From the NCBI GenBank assembly GCA_900557255.1, contig USSA01000001.1, positions 1-51,139 of the forward strand: a DNA stretch of 51,139 nucleotides, in the 5' to 3' direction. The notes beneath the pieces were generated by a model. It was not told where the DNA came from and searched no databases. It saw nothing but the letters and a program-made list of their open reading frames with translations. The position numbers and the translations under genes are program-made. The stretch comes from an uncultured Prevotella sp. (GTDB lineage Bacteria > Bacteroidota > Bacteroidia > Bacteroidales > Bacteroidaceae). Of the stretch, positions 26,348 through 34,856 are shown piece by piece (the first letter of the stretch is position 1; each line of letters begins with the position of its first letter).

Positions 26348-27265
26348 ATGCCGTTAAGATTACCAGATAAGCTTCCAGCTATCGAACTGCTGAAGCATGA
26401 GAATATATTCGTGATGGACGAAAGTCGTGCGCATAAACAGGAGATTCGTCCGTTGAAAATCTGTGTGCTCAATTTGATGCCCCTCAAGATTACGACCGAG
26501 ACAGATCTTGTTCGTCTTCTGTCGAATACTCCTCTTCAGTTAGAGGTTTATTTTATGAAGTTGAAAAGTCATACGCCAAAGAATACTCCAATAGAGCACA
26601 TGATGATGTTCTACAAGGATTTTCAGGAACTTTCCAAACAGAAGTTTGATGGAATGATTGTTACCGGTGCTCCTATCGAAACGATGGCTTATGAGGAGGT
26701 AGAATATTGGCCTGAAATCAAAGAGATTTTTGATTGGGCCCGTACCCATGTTACTTCAACTCTCTATATCTGCTGGGGTGCCCAGGCTGGTCTTTATCAT
26801 TTCTATGGTGTTCCTAAGTATCCTTTAGAGAAAAAGATGTTTGGTATTTTTAAGCAGAAGCCTCTCGATTTGTCTCAGCCAATCTTCCGCGGTTTCGATG
26901 ATGTCTTTAGCATGCCTCATAGTCGCCATACGGAGGTAAGACGTGAGGATATTGAAAAAGTGCCAGGACTTGACATCATTGCCGAATCGCCTGAAAGCGG
27001 TGTCAGCATTGTGATGGCCAGAAACGGCCGCGAATTCTTTGTGACGGGTCATCTTGAGTATGCGCCAAACACGCTGGATAAGGAATATAAGCGTGATATG
27101 GGCAAGCGTGATGATGTAGAACTCCCAAAAAATTATTATTATCATGACGATCCGAACGAAGAACCTCTGGTGACATGGCGTGCTCATGCCAACCTCTTCT
27201 ATAGTAATTGGATCAACTATTATGTTTATCAGGAGACTCCTTACAATATTAACGAAATCAGTTAA
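26348..27265 (+). CDS. metA: Homoserine O-acyltransferase, MetA fold (predicted O-acetyltransferase)
   Basis: A 305-residue enzyme activating homoserine for methionine synthesis. The catalytic residues of the MetA family are visible: Cys142 in YICWGAQAGLYHFYG, and His235 and Glu237 in FVTGHLEYAP. Residue 111, which sets acyl-CoA preference in this family, is Glu (GAPIETMAYEE). The E. coli succinyl-CoA enzyme has Gly there, and the characterised Bacillus cereus acetyl-CoA enzyme has Glu. The protein is therefore predicted to use acetyl-CoA although databases usually name it homoserine O-succinyltransferase. The window contains no other methionine-pathway gene. Confidence 0.95.
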   Translation: MPLRLPDKLPAIELLKHENIFVMDESRAHKQEIRPLKICVLNLMPLKITTETDLVRLLSNTPLQLEVYFMKLKSHTPKNTPIEHMMMFYKDFQELSKQKFDGMIVTGAPIETMAYEEVEYWPEIKEIFDWARTHVTSTLYICWGAQAGLYHFYGVPKYPLEKKMFGIFKQKPLDLSQPIFRGFDDVFSMPHSRHTEVRREDIEKVPGLDIIAESPESGVSIVMARNGREFFVTGHLEYAPNTLDKEYKRDMGKRDDVELPKNYYYHDDPNEEPLVTWRAHANLFYSNWINYYVYQETPYNINEIS

Positions 27266-27303
27266 TTTGTGAAGGAGTTGGATGATTTCGAGATCGATTT
27301 CTT

Positions 27304-29367
27304 ATGCAAACATTAGAATTATTGGCGCCTGCCAAGAACTTGGAATGTGGTATTGCAGCCATTGATCATGGTGCAGATGCCGTATATATTGGTGCACCTC
27401 GTTTTGGGGCACGAGCAGCAGCAGGCAATTCGCTGGAAGATATCAGACAGTTGTGTGATTATGCTCATCAGTTTGGAGCAAAGGTTCATGTTACAGTGAA
27501 TACTATCATCTATCAGGATGAGATGTTGGATACGCTTAAGATGATCCAGCAACTTGATGAGATTGGTGTAGATGCACTTTTGCTGCAGGATATGGGTGTG
27601 CTTACTGAGGTGAGGGCGCAGAATTTGTGGAGCAGAGAATTGCATTCCAGTACCCAGTGTGATGTAAGAACTCCAGAAAAGGCGTATTGGCTTACCACGT
27701 TAGGTTTCAAACGTGTTGTTCTGGCTCGTGAGCTTTCGCTCGATGAAATCAAGGCGATCCATCAGGCGATTCCTGATAGGGAAATAGAGGTCTTTGTACA
27801 TGGAGCGCTCTGCGTAAGCTATTCGGGTGTCTGTTATGCTTCTGAGAAGTGTTTCGGGCGCTCTGCCAATCGTGGAGAATGTGCACAGTTCTGTCGTATG
27901 AAGTTTGATCTGCTCGATTCCAATGGTCAGGAGATTGAACATCAGCGTTATCTGTTGTCTCTCAAGGATCTTTGTCAGCTTGATCATCTTAAGGATCTTG
28001 CTGATGCTGGAGCTACTTCGTTCAAGATAGAAGGAAGATTAAAAGATATCAACTACGTCAAGAATGTGGTGGCAGCCTATAGCAGTCAACTCGATGCAAT
28101 CGTAAAAGCTGAACCGCGTAAGTATCGCCGTGCATCGGTGGGACATGTTCAATATAATTTTACACCTAATCTGAAGAAGACTTTCAATCGTGGCTTTACC
28201 CATTATTTTCTGAATGGGCGACAGCCGGATATTGCTTCTTTCGATACGCCGAAAGCTATCGGCGAGTTTGTGGGCAAGGTTAAGGAAATACGTGGCAACA
28301 TTTCTTTCAACGTAGCCACAGTAGCCAGCTTTAAAAATGGCGATGGACTGTGTTTTATCAATGATGACCGTGAGTTGGAAGGCTTTCGTGTGAACAGAGT
28401 AGAGGGCAATCGCCTCTATCCGTTTGGAATGCCTGAACATTTGCGTCCGGGCATGGCTCTTTATCGTAATAACGATCGGGCTTTCGAGGCTTTGCTGGCT
28501 CGTAAGTCTGCTGAACGTAAAATCTATATTGTCATAGAAATGGAGCCTGTGATGGGTAATGAGTTCAGGGAAGAGCCACAGGGGGTAAAGGCTGTTGTCA
28601 ACATCATGAAGACGAAAGAGGTTGATGGTGGCTTGATTTATCAGGTGGCTGAGGTGTTTAAAGAGTTGAAACTCGAAAAGGCGAAACGCCCGCAGGGCGA
28701 AAATATAAAGGCTCAGATGAGCAAACTGGGCGATACGATTTACGAAGCTTACCAGGTAGAACTTCTGAAGGGAATGGAGACATACTTTGTTCCGAACAGT
28801 ATTCTCACTGCTATCCGGCGTGAATTGATAGATGAACTTACCAAGGCAAATCAGAAACAGCTTGATAAGTCGTTGTGGGGTGGATGGGATAGAACCTTGT
28901 TTAACAATGGTTTTGGATTCAGTCAGCCCGGTGAGCACCGACTTACGAAAGAGGAATTTACTTGGCAGCCGGAATACGGAAAATGGGGATATCTCTATAA
29001 TATAGCTAACTATGATGCAAGAGATTTTTATCAGATTCATGGTCTGTCGCCAGTAGTTCCGGCATTTGAGTTGGGTAAGAATATTCCTTCTGCATGGGAT
29101 GCTAAGACCCAGGAAGAATATGATGAGAATATAGAAAAAGACAAGACAAACCGAAGTATGCAACCTAAGTTTACCAACGAAAAGGGAGAATCGCTCCTGA
29201 TGCAGTGCCGCCATTGTATCCGCTATTCGTTGGGCTACTGTGTGAAGCGTGGAGGCAAGAAACCATCCTGGAGAGAGCCTCTCTTCCTGCAGTTGGGCGA
29301 CGGTCGCCGTTTCCGTCTGGAGTTTGCGTGCAACGAATGTCAGATGAACTTATATAGTGAGAAATAA
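27304..29367 (+). CDS. Peptidase U32 family protein
   Basis: A 687-residue protein of the U32 (collagenase-like) family. The N-terminal TIM-barrel-like region starts with LELLAPAKNLECGIAAIDHGADAVYIG. The family signature lies in EVFVHGALCVSYSGVCYASE, followed by SANRGECAQFCRMKFDL with conserved Cys. The C-terminal extension contains CRHCIRYSLGYCVKRGGKK and FACNECQMNLY, suggesting a metal or iron-sulphur site. Characterised U32 proteins such as RlhA and TrhP hydroxylate rRNA or tRNA, so an RNA-modification role is as plausible as proteolysis. It follows metA by 38 bases, and its stop codon abuts the next ATG. Confidence 0.9.
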   Translation: MQTLELLAPAKNLECGIAAIDHGADAVYIGAPRFGARAAAGNSLEDIRQLCDYAHQFGAKVHVTVNTIIYQDEMLDTLKMIQQLDEIGVDALLLQDMGVLTEVRAQNLWSRELHSSTQCDVRTPEKAYWLTTLGFKRVVLARELSLDEIKAIHQAIPDREIEVFVHGALCVSYSGVCYASEKCFGRSANRGECAQFCRMKFDLLDSNGQEIEHQRYLLSLKDLCQLDHLKDLADAGATSFKIEGRLKDINYVKNVVAAYSSQLDAIVKAEPRKYRRASVGHVQYNFTPNLKKTFNRGFTHYFLNGRQPDIASFDTPKAIGEFVGKVKEIRGNISFNVATVASFKNGDGLCFINDDRELEGFRVNRVEGNRLYPFGMPEHLRPGMALYRNNDRAFEALLARKSAERKIYIVIEMEPVMGNEFREEPQGVKAVVNIMKTKEVDGGLIYQVAEVFKELKLEKAKRPQGENIKAQMSKLGDTIYEAYQVELLKGMETYFVPNSILTAIRRELIDELTKANQKQLDKSLWGGWDRTLFNNGFGFSQPGEHRLTKEEFTWQPEYGKWGYLYNIANYDARDFYQIHGLSPVVPAFELGKNIPSAWDAKTQEEYDENIEKDKTNRSMQPKFTNEKGESLLMQCRHCIRYSLGYCVKRGGKKPSWREPLFLQLGDGRRFRLEFACNECQMNLYSEK

Positions 29368-30294
29368 ATGAAAAAGAAATGGACGATACAGATTCTTTGT
29401 ATGCTGGGCATCCTCTTGATGTTCAGCAGTTGTTATCATCGCCGTGCTCATCACCAGATGCATGCAGCTATGGTAGAGTACAGCAATAAACAACTCGATT
29501 CCATTTCGTTTTCTACTACCCATCATTATACCAACAAATTCAATTTTCTGGTATTCAAGGATTCCCTGGAATTGATAGCGCAACAGCCTGAAGAATTTTT
29601 GAGCAATTTGCCTATCGACTCCTTCGCCGTCCGAAAGAATTGCCTGCTGGTGGTTACGGATATCCGTATGGTTCCTCAGGATTCCATAGATTCAGTTTGG
29701 GTGCAGTTGGCAACAGAAGATAATCAGTTTGGTTGGACCCGTGAGTCCCGTCTGCTGCCGAAGGTTGTGCCCGATGATCCTATTTCAGAGTTCATTATGA
29801 CCTTCAGCAATACTCACTTGCTCATCTTCATGGTTATCATTATTCTCATAGCCGTAGCCTATACAGTTCGTAAGATTTTCCATAGCAATGGTAAACTGGT
29901 TCATTTTAATGATATTGATTCACCATATCCTACAGCGTTGGTGCTTATTGTTTCGATATCAGCAACCTTCTATGCAACCATTCAGGTGTTTTTGCCAGAA
30001 GTATGGCGTCATTTCTATTTTCATCCTACGCTCAATCCTTTTGCCGTACCGCCGATACTGGGCTTTTTTCTGGCTACAGTCTGGGCGATACTGATAGTAG
30101 GATTGGCTTGTGTTGATGAGGTGAAACATCGTTTGCCGGCAGGTGATGCAGTTCTGTATCTGGGTGGTTTAGTGGGTGTTTGCGCCATTGATTACATCAT
30201 TTTCAGTGTTACTACCTTATATTATATAGGTTATTTGTTGCTCGTAGCCTATATATGGTTTGCCATACGGGCTTATTTGTTTCCTCATAAATAA
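29368..30294 (+). CDS. Lipoprotein with SH3-like region and C-terminal membrane helices, unknown function
   Basis: A 308-residue protein with a lipoprotein-type signal (ILLMFSSC, Cys at about 22), a soluble region (about 25-145) whose DSVWVQLATEDNQFGWTRESRLLP stretch resembles a bacterial SH3 domain, and about five hydrophobic helices from residue 150 to the end. The combination of lipid anchor and multiple membrane helices suggests an inner-membrane protein with a periplasmic N-terminal domain. The ATG is immediately adjacent to the U32 stop, so translation is probably coupled. No named family is recognised. Confidence 0.75.
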   Translation: MKKKWTIQILCMLGILLMFSSCYHRRAHHQMHAAMVEYSNKQLDSISFSTTHHYTNKFNFLVFKDSLELIAQQPEEFLSNLPIDSFAVRKNCLLVVTDIRMVPQDSIDSVWVQLATEDNQFGWTRESRLLPKVVPDDPISEFIMTFSNTHLLIFMVIIILIAVAYTVRKIFHSNGKLVHFNDIDSPYPTALVLIVSISATFYATIQVFLPEVWRHFYFHPTLNPFAVPPILGFFLATVWAILIVGLACVDEVKHRLPAGDAVLYLGGLVGVCAIDYIIFSVTTLYYIGYLLLVAYIWFAIRAYLFPHK

Positions 30295-30320
30295 GGATAG
30301 GGGGTGCAGGAAAAAATATG

Positions 30321-30328
30321 TACCTTTG
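30321..30328 (+). promoter_or_regulatory. -7 box of the TonB-dependent receptor gene
   Basis: TACCTTTG matches TAnnTTTG. It lies only eight bases before the ATG at 30337, so the expected start site is within a base or two of the start codon. No TTTG at the -33 position was seen. Confidence 0.65.
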
Positions 30329-30336
30329 CACCCGTT

Positions 30337-32724
30337 ATGAAAAGAATAGTATTTAATAGTAAAAAGTGCGTATGCATTGGTTTGGCAGCAGTAGCGTTGC
30401 AGGCTAGTGCTGCGGATAACGAAAGGGCTACTTGCTCTGACCTGTCATTGGGTACGAGTGAAAAGTTAGCAGACGCTAACGGTTTGCTGGCTGATAGCAG
30501 CCGAGTTTATGACATTGATGAAGTTGTGGTTGTTTCGCAGCCTAAGGAGAATTTCCGCCTTCGTCAACAGCCTCTCAGCAGCACTTCCTTTGGTTCTTAT
30601 CAGATGCAGCGACTGGGGTCTCGCGATTTGCGCGAACTTTCCTGCTATGTTCCTAACTTCGTAATGCCCAACTATGGCTCGCGTTTTACCAACGCCATGT
30701 ATGTGCGCGGTATTGGAAGTCGTATCAACAGTCCGGCTGTAGGAATTTATCTTGACGGAATTCCGGTGTTGAGCAAGGCTGCTTTCAATCTTCACCATTA
30801 TCAGACCAGCCGTATTGATATTCTCCGTGGTCCGCAGGGAACACTCTATGGTCAGAATTCTGAAGGTGGTTTGGTGCGCATCTATTCACGCGATGCTTAT
30901 GATAGCAAGGGAACCTACGTTAATCTGGGATTGGGCTCTCATTTCTATCGTAATGTAGAAGCGGCTCATTATATAAAGCTTTCACCTCGTATCGCATTAG
31001 GGGTAGCTGCTTTCTATGATGGGCAGAAGGGATTCTTCCATCGTGCAGGAACCAGCGATTATGCCGACAATTATGATGAGGCTGGCGGTAAGTTTAATCT
31101 TAAGTTCCGTTTTGATAGAGGATGGAGCATGGATTTGCTAGCCAATTACCAATTTGTCTATCAGCATGCATTTCCTTATGGTCAGCTGGATTTAAACAGT
31201 GGCAAGGCTGCATTGCCAAATACTACATTCCCTGGGCTTTATCGCCGCAACATGCTGCTTTCGGGTGTCAATCTTCGTCATGAAGGAGCGAAATGGGATT
31301 TTGCTTCTACTACCAGCTATCAGTTCCTGGATGACAATATGAAGATGGATCAGGATTATCTTCCTGGAGATTATTTGAGCTTGCAGCAAGATCAGTTGCA
31401 GAATTCTATCACTCAGGAGTTCACATTTAAAAGTCGTCAGCCTTTCTTCGGCTTCTGGCATCTTACACAGGGTGCATTCTTCTCCCATATGTGGTTGAAG
31501 ACAAATGGTCCTGTAAAATTCGGTTCAGCATTGACGAAGCCTATCAGTAACGTTATCCAGAGTCAGATGCAGCAGGCAATGCCTCCGGCAATGGCTAGCG
31601 GAGTTTCTGTCAATGTAGATATGGGAGCTCCGGGTTTGTTCCATACTCCTCAGAGCAATTTGGGTCTCTATCACGAGAGTACGTTTGATCTTTCTTCCCG
31701 TCTGAAAGCAACGCTTGGTTTGCGTTACGATTTCATGCATACAAGTATTCATTACGATACTTATGCTTATATGGCGATGACAGCTAAGGTGATGGGCAGG
31801 GAGGCTACTTATACTTTGCGCTCAATGCTCGACCGCAAAACGAGTGATGATTACAACCAGCTCTTGCCAAAATTTGGCTTAAGTTACCAGCTTGATGAGC
31901 AGGGTAGCAATGTTTATGCCACGGTGAGCAAGGGCTATCGTGCAGGCGGTTATAATATCCAGATGTTCAGTGACATCTTGCAGACCGAACTGAATGCTAA
32001 CCGTCAGCATGCGATGCGAGGCAATTATGATGTTCCTCATACCGATAAGGATTATGATAGGGTGAACCAGACTATTGCCTTTAAGCCGGAAACCTCATGG
32101 AATTATGAGGTAGGAACGCATCTCAATCTTTTTGATCATCGTCTTCATTTCGATTTGAGTGCCTTCTATATGCAGGTTCGCAATCAGCAACTCTCTGTAA
32201 TGGCAGGAACCTATGGCTTTGGCCGAATGATGGTTAATGCAGGTAAGAGTCACAGTTGTGGTATTGAAGCCGCGCTCAAGGGTCAGGCTTTCGACGGTGC
32301 TTTTGATTGGGGCGTAAACTATGGTTTTACACGCGCCGTATTTGATGAATATACTGATGGTGAGGGTGATAAGGCTGTGAATTATAAGGACAAGAAGGTT
32401 CCTTATGTTCCTCAGCATACGATAGCAGCCATGGCTGACTATCATTTAGGACAGTTTACCTTCGGATTGAACATGAATGCGCAGGGCAAGACTTATTGGG
32501 ATAATGCCAATACCTACAGCCAGAAGTTGTATTTCGTGATGGGTGCGCATTGTGATATTGATTTCAGCAAGATGAGCATCAGTATCTGGGGTAGGAACCT
32601 CACAGATACTAATTACAATACCTTTGCTGTTGATAATGCAGCAACAGGAAAGAAACTGTATTTTGCCCAGCGTGGCAATCCTTTCCAATGTGGTGTTGAT
32701 CTGAAATTCCACTTTCAGGATTAA
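30337..32724 (+). CDS. TonB-dependent outer-membrane receptor
   Basis: About 795 residues from the ATG at 30337. An upstream GTG at 30304 lies before the promoter and is rejected. The signal peptide is MKRIVFNSKKCVCIGLAAVA with cleavage near QASA. The TonB-box-like VYDIDEVVVV is followed by a plug domain containing MYVRGIGSRINSPAVGIYLDGIPV and RIDILRGPQGTLYGQNSEGGLVRI, then a 22-strand barrel ending in GVDLKFHFQD with the usual terminal aromatic. There is no SusC-type N-terminal carboxypeptidase-like domain and no SusD neighbour, so it resembles iron-chelate or cofactor receptors. The ligand is unknown. Confidence 0.92.
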   Translation: MKRIVFNSKKCVCIGLAAVALQASAADNERATCSDLSLGTSEKLADANGLLADSSRVYDIDEVVVVSQPKENFRLRQQPLSSTSFGSYQMQRLGSRDLRELSCYVPNFVMPNYGSRFTNAMYVRGIGSRINSPAVGIYLDGIPVLSKAAFNLHHYQTSRIDILRGPQGTLYGQNSEGGLVRIYSRDAYDSKGTYVNLGLGSHFYRNVEAAHYIKLSPRIALGVAAFYDGQKGFFHRAGTSDYADNYDEAGGKFNLKFRFDRGWSMDLLANYQFVYQHAFPYGQLDLNSGKAALPNTTFPGLYRRNMLLSGVNLRHEGAKWDFASTTSYQFLDDNMKMDQDYLPGDYLSLQQDQLQNSITQEFTFKSRQPFFGFWHLTQGAFFSHMWLKTNGPVKFGSALTKPISNVIQSQMQQAMPPAMASGVSVNVDMGAPGLFHTPQSNLGLYHESTFDLSSRLKATLGLRYDFMHTSIHYDTYAYMAMTAKVMGREATYTLRSMLDRKTSDDYNQLLPKFGLSYQLDEQGSNVYATVSKGYRAGGYNIQMFSDILQTELNANRQHAMRGNYDVPHTDKDYDRVNQTIAFKPETSWNYEVGTHLNLFDHRLHFDLSAFYMQVRNQQLSVMAGTYGFGRMMVNAGKSHSCGIEAALKGQAFDGAFDWGVNYGFTRAVFDEYTDGEGDKAVNYKDKKVPYVPQHTIAAMADYHLGQFTFGLNMNAQGKTYWDNANTYSQKLYFVMGAHCDIDFSKMSISIWGRNLTDTNYNTFAVDNAATGKKLYFAQRGNPFQCGVDLKFHFQD

Positions 32725-32727
32725 ATA

Positions 32728-32769
32728 GAAAAGGAGTTCCGGCATTCTGAAATGCTAGAACTCCTTTTC
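32728..32769. terminator. Bidirectional terminator between convergent genes
   Basis: GAAAAGGAGTTC (32728-32739) pairs with its exact complement (32758-32769), with an inner GCATT/AATGC stem and T-rich flank TTTTCTTTTT on the plus side. Confidence 0.88.
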
Positions 32770-32795
32770 TTTTTAATCTCATTTATTTCCTTCCT

Positions 32796-34040
32796 TTATT
32801 TTAATTCTCCATATCCCACCAGCCGGTCGGTGCGGTCGCTCTGAGCCCGATAGTAAACCAGTACATTGTATTTGTTCTGGGTCTGGTAGAAATTTCCTTC
32901 TGATGGGAGCAGCCTGATGCTTCCGTCCTCCATCTTCATGAGATACTGATAACTGTAATAACCTTGCTTCATGAAGAGACGTGCGTGATAGGTTTTCGTC
33001 ATTTCATCATATTCCATCCGATATTCGGGGAGGAAACGGCCGTAGGTCCAATCTGCGTTCAGATAAATATCGCCTGGCAGTTTTGGAGCTTTCAGGGTAA
33101 AGTGAATCTGTGCATATTCGCAGGTGTTGTTGTTTTCTGCGTTGTCGCTGTTGCGGATATAAAACGAACCTTTGGCAGCTTCATCGTAAACGTAATTGGG
33201 GCGAGGGCTGTCGGTCATTACTTTAACCTGATAGTCGCTTCCATCCCAATCTATAGCGTCTATTCCCATGGTTGGATGGTCGGTGTCCAGAAATTCAAAC
33301 TTTCTGTATTCATTGCCCGCATCGAAAATCAGAGCTCTTACATGCTGCCAACTCATTTTGCCCGCACTCAGGTAGTCGGGTTTAGGGTTGATGACAGCAT
33401 TGTCCCATCTTCCGTTCTGAAGCACTACGATGTTCAGCTGGTTGGGATGGGTGATTCTCAGCTGGCTGCGATCCAGTTCCATTTTCAGTTGCTGATGGTC
33501 CTTCTGGATATCTATATCTGTTGTAGAAGTAGCTTCTAACTTCAGTTTAACCAATGGCTGAGGCTCTGTAATCATCCAGCAGGCTGTAAACATTTTACCT
33601 GCTTCCTCGTTTTCCGCATTGTCGTCATAAACCGTCAGTCTGTAGTTGCCGCTCATGGTAAGTTGGCAGTCGGCATTGGGAATTGCCAGATGATAATGAG
33701 TATAAGGATGATTGGTGTTGATGGATTGTTCTACATCTTCAATAATCTGATTGCCGTTGAAGCCTCTCATATAGTCGCTTTCAAAGAGCGAAGAAGATAC
33801 GTTCCAGTTTGCATCACAATGTTCAATCTTGTAGCTGTACCGATGATAATCGTGCGTCATGTCGTCAAAATCGATATGGATAGGTTCTCCGCCCAGTGAC
33901 GATACTGGGAGCGATAACCAGTTGGTTCCGCCTACAACCTGTAGGGTTCTGATGTGCTGGTTGAATATCTCGTGCTGCTGCGCCCAAGCAGGATAGGTAA
34001 ACAGAAAGAGAAGGGAGATGACAGTGTATAATTGTTTCAT
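32796..34040 (-). CDS. Type IX secretion system Plug protein (DUF5103 family)
   Basis: A 414-residue protein with a cleavable signal peptide (cleavage after TYPAWA, about residue 20) and a beta-sandwich-rich body. Diagnostic stretches of the DUF5103/Plug family are IRTLQVVGG, LSLPVSSLGGEPIHIDFDD, YKIEHCDANW, FNGNQIIEDVEQSINTN, YTHYHLAIPN and, near the end, YSYQYLM. In Flavobacterium the homologue closes the SprA translocon from the periplasmic side. It is flanked by tRNAs and a TonB-receptor gene rather than by other T9SS genes, as is common since T9SS loci are scattered. Its presence implies that this genome once had, or still has, a type IX secretion machine. Confidence 0.9.
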   Translation of the reverse strand: MKQLYTVISLLFLFTYPAWAQQHEIFNQHIRTLQVVGGTNWLSLPVSSLGGEPIHIDFDDMTHDYHRYSYKIEHCDANWNVSSSLFESDYMRGFNGNQIIEDVEQSINTNHPYTHYHLAIPNADCQLTMSGNYRLTVYDDNAENEEAGKMFTACWMITEPQPLVKLKLEATSTTDIDIQKDHQQLKMELDRSQLRITHPNQLNIVVLQNGRWDNAVINPKPDYLSAGKMSWQHVRALIFDAGNEYRKFEFLDTDHPTMGIDAIDWDGSDYQVKVMTDSPRPNYVYDEAAKGSFYIRNSDNAENNNTCEYAQIHFTLKAPKLPGDIYLNADWTYGRFLPEYRMEYDEMTKTYHARLFMKQGYYSYQYLMKMEDGSIRLLPSEGNFYQTQNKYNVLVYYRAQSDRTDRLVGYGELK

Positions 34041-34060
34041 ATGGCTTCGTACGTATATAT

Positions 34061-34108
34061 AAAAAAAATAACTTGCAGTAGCCTTTTTGACAAAGAACTA
34101 AATGCAAG
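34061..34108 (-). terminator. Possible terminator after tRNA-Glu
   Basis: Minus-strand CTTGCA (34103-34108) and TGCAAG (34072-34077) can pair, and eight T residues (34061-34068) follow. The stem is short and the loop 25 bases, so this is tentative. Confidence 0.4.
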
Positions 34109-34145
34109 CTTAAACAATCTAAATTAATACATGAAAACACTTTTG

Positions 34146-34217
34146 TAGTCGATAGGGGAATCGAACCCCTATGCCAAGATTGAGAATCTTGTATCCTAAC
34201 CATTAGATGAATCGACC
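34146..34217 (-). tRNA. tRNA-Glu (anticodon CTC)
   Basis: A complete cloverleaf. Acceptor stem is GGTCGAT with ATCGACT (first pair G-T), the D stem ATCT/GGAT, the anticodon stem CAAGA/TCTTG around TTCTCAA (anticodon CTC), and the T stem AGGGG/CCCCT with TTCGATT loop. Discriminator is A; CCA is not encoded. It reads GAG. Confidence 0.93.
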
Positions 34218-34245
34218 AACGGTACATTTTTCGGACGATAACTTG

Positions 34246-34332
34246 CGGAAGGTGGGGGATTCGAACCCCCGGTACGGTAACCCGCACGGCAGTTTAGCAA
34301 ACTGCTGGTTTCAGCCACTCACCCAACCTTCC
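34246..34332 (-). tRNA. tRNA-Ser (anticodon GCT)
   Basis: A class II tRNA with acceptor GGAAGGT/ACCTTCC, anticodon stem GCAGT/ACTGC around TTGCTAA, a long variable arm, T arm GGGGG-TTCGAAT-CCCCC, and discriminator G. It reads AGC/AGU and is transcribed ahead of tRNA-Glu from the promoter at 34382-34413. Confidence 0.94.
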
Positions 34333-34381
34333 AGTCGGATTCTTAACCGAATCAACCAAGCATCGTTCTTAAATGCGAGTG

Positions 34382-34413
34382 CAAAGGTACTACTTTTTTC
34401 TGATTCTACCAAA
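34382..34413 (-). promoter_or_regulatory. Promoter of the tRNA-Ser/tRNA-Glu operon
   Basis: Minus-strand TTTG (34410-34413), 20-base spacer, TACCTTTG (34382-34389): full consensus. Confidence 0.85.
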
Positions 34414-34517
34414 TCTTTTTGCAACTTTTTTTCGATAAAAATGCATTTTCTTTGTAACTCCCACATTATCAGGGGTTGTTTTCTTTCAGTATGATGAGTG
34501 CTTTCATTCCTAAAACG

Positions 34518-34814
34518 AGCAGAGGCGGATTTCTTTCTCAGAAATCCGCCTCTTGTAAAAGAAAGGGCCGCTCGATGATGTGATGAAACTCCGAATGTAT
34601 AAACATTTGAGAGTCCTCCGCCTTTGTAATCCACCGGCTTTTCAGCTTACCTGCCTGCTGCAGTTTATGTGGCCCGCCATGAGCAAGAGAATGTCCTCTC
34701 GGTTTCAATAGTGTAATTTGATGAGTATCCCGATCGAACCGAAACGACCCTTATTCCTTCTGGCACCCATGCATCATCACGATGCAACGGTGCAAACATC
34801 TTAGTCATTATTTG
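34518..34814 (-). ncRNA. Candidate structured non-coding RNA of about 300 nt, family not recognised
   Basis: This explains most of the 524-base gap between tRNA-Ser and the HD-domain gene. It starts at a full-consensus promoter and ends at a 14-bp terminator. Clear stems inside: GCACC/GGTGC enclosing TGCATC/GATGCA (34763-34793, plus coordinates), TCGGTT/AACCGA (34699-34704 with 34737-34742), AGAG/CTCT (34685-34698), CTGC/GCAG, AATGT/ACATT inside ACTC/GAGT (about 34590-34613), and a long-range GGGCC/GGCCC (34565-34569 with 34671-34675). It lacks the hallmark sequences of RNase P RNA, tmRNA, SRP RNA and the common riboswitches that I know, and the next genes on that strand are tRNAs. A 47-codon ORF from 34808 to 34665 (starts MTKMFAPLHRDD) is an alternative. 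Confidence 0.6.
34521..34553 (-). terminator. Terminator of the structured RNA
   Basis: AGAGGCGGATTTCT (34521-34534) pairs exactly with 34540-34553 around a five-base loop. A short CGTTTT follows on the minus strand. Confidence 0.8.
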
Positions 34815-34820
34815 ATAATG

Positions 34821-34852
34821 CAAAGATAATGCAATATTTTGAAACTACCAAA
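34821..34852 (-). promoter_or_regulatory. Promoter of the structured RNA
   Basis: Minus-strand TTTG (34849-34852), exactly 20 bases, TATCTTTG (34821-34828): full consensus. The -33 box begins four bases after the stop codon of the HD-domain gene. Confidence 0.85.
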
Positions 34853-34856
34853 TGTT

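Noticed and set aside
28039..29214. 391-codon minus-strand ORF antisense to the U32 peptidase gene
   Set aside because: The plus strand encodes a full U32 protein with family motifs. The antisense product is Leu/Ile/Phe-rich without a recognisable pattern, as expected for shadow frames.
33865..34287. Minus-strand ORF of 140 codons across both tRNA genes
   Set aside because: Both tRNAs fold completely, and the ORF also enters the Plug protein gene in another frame.
34311..34634. Minus-strand ORF of 107 codons between the HD-domain gene and the tRNAs
   Set aside because: It overlaps the 3' part of the structured RNA, its terminator, the tRNA promoter and the tRNA-Ser gene. Its composition is not protein-like.
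34518..34814. Cobalamin or other riboswitch
   Set aside because: A GGTGCC...GAATAAGGG stretch vaguely recalls a cobalamin element, but the other conserved parts are missing and the unit ends in a terminator ahead of tRNA genes.
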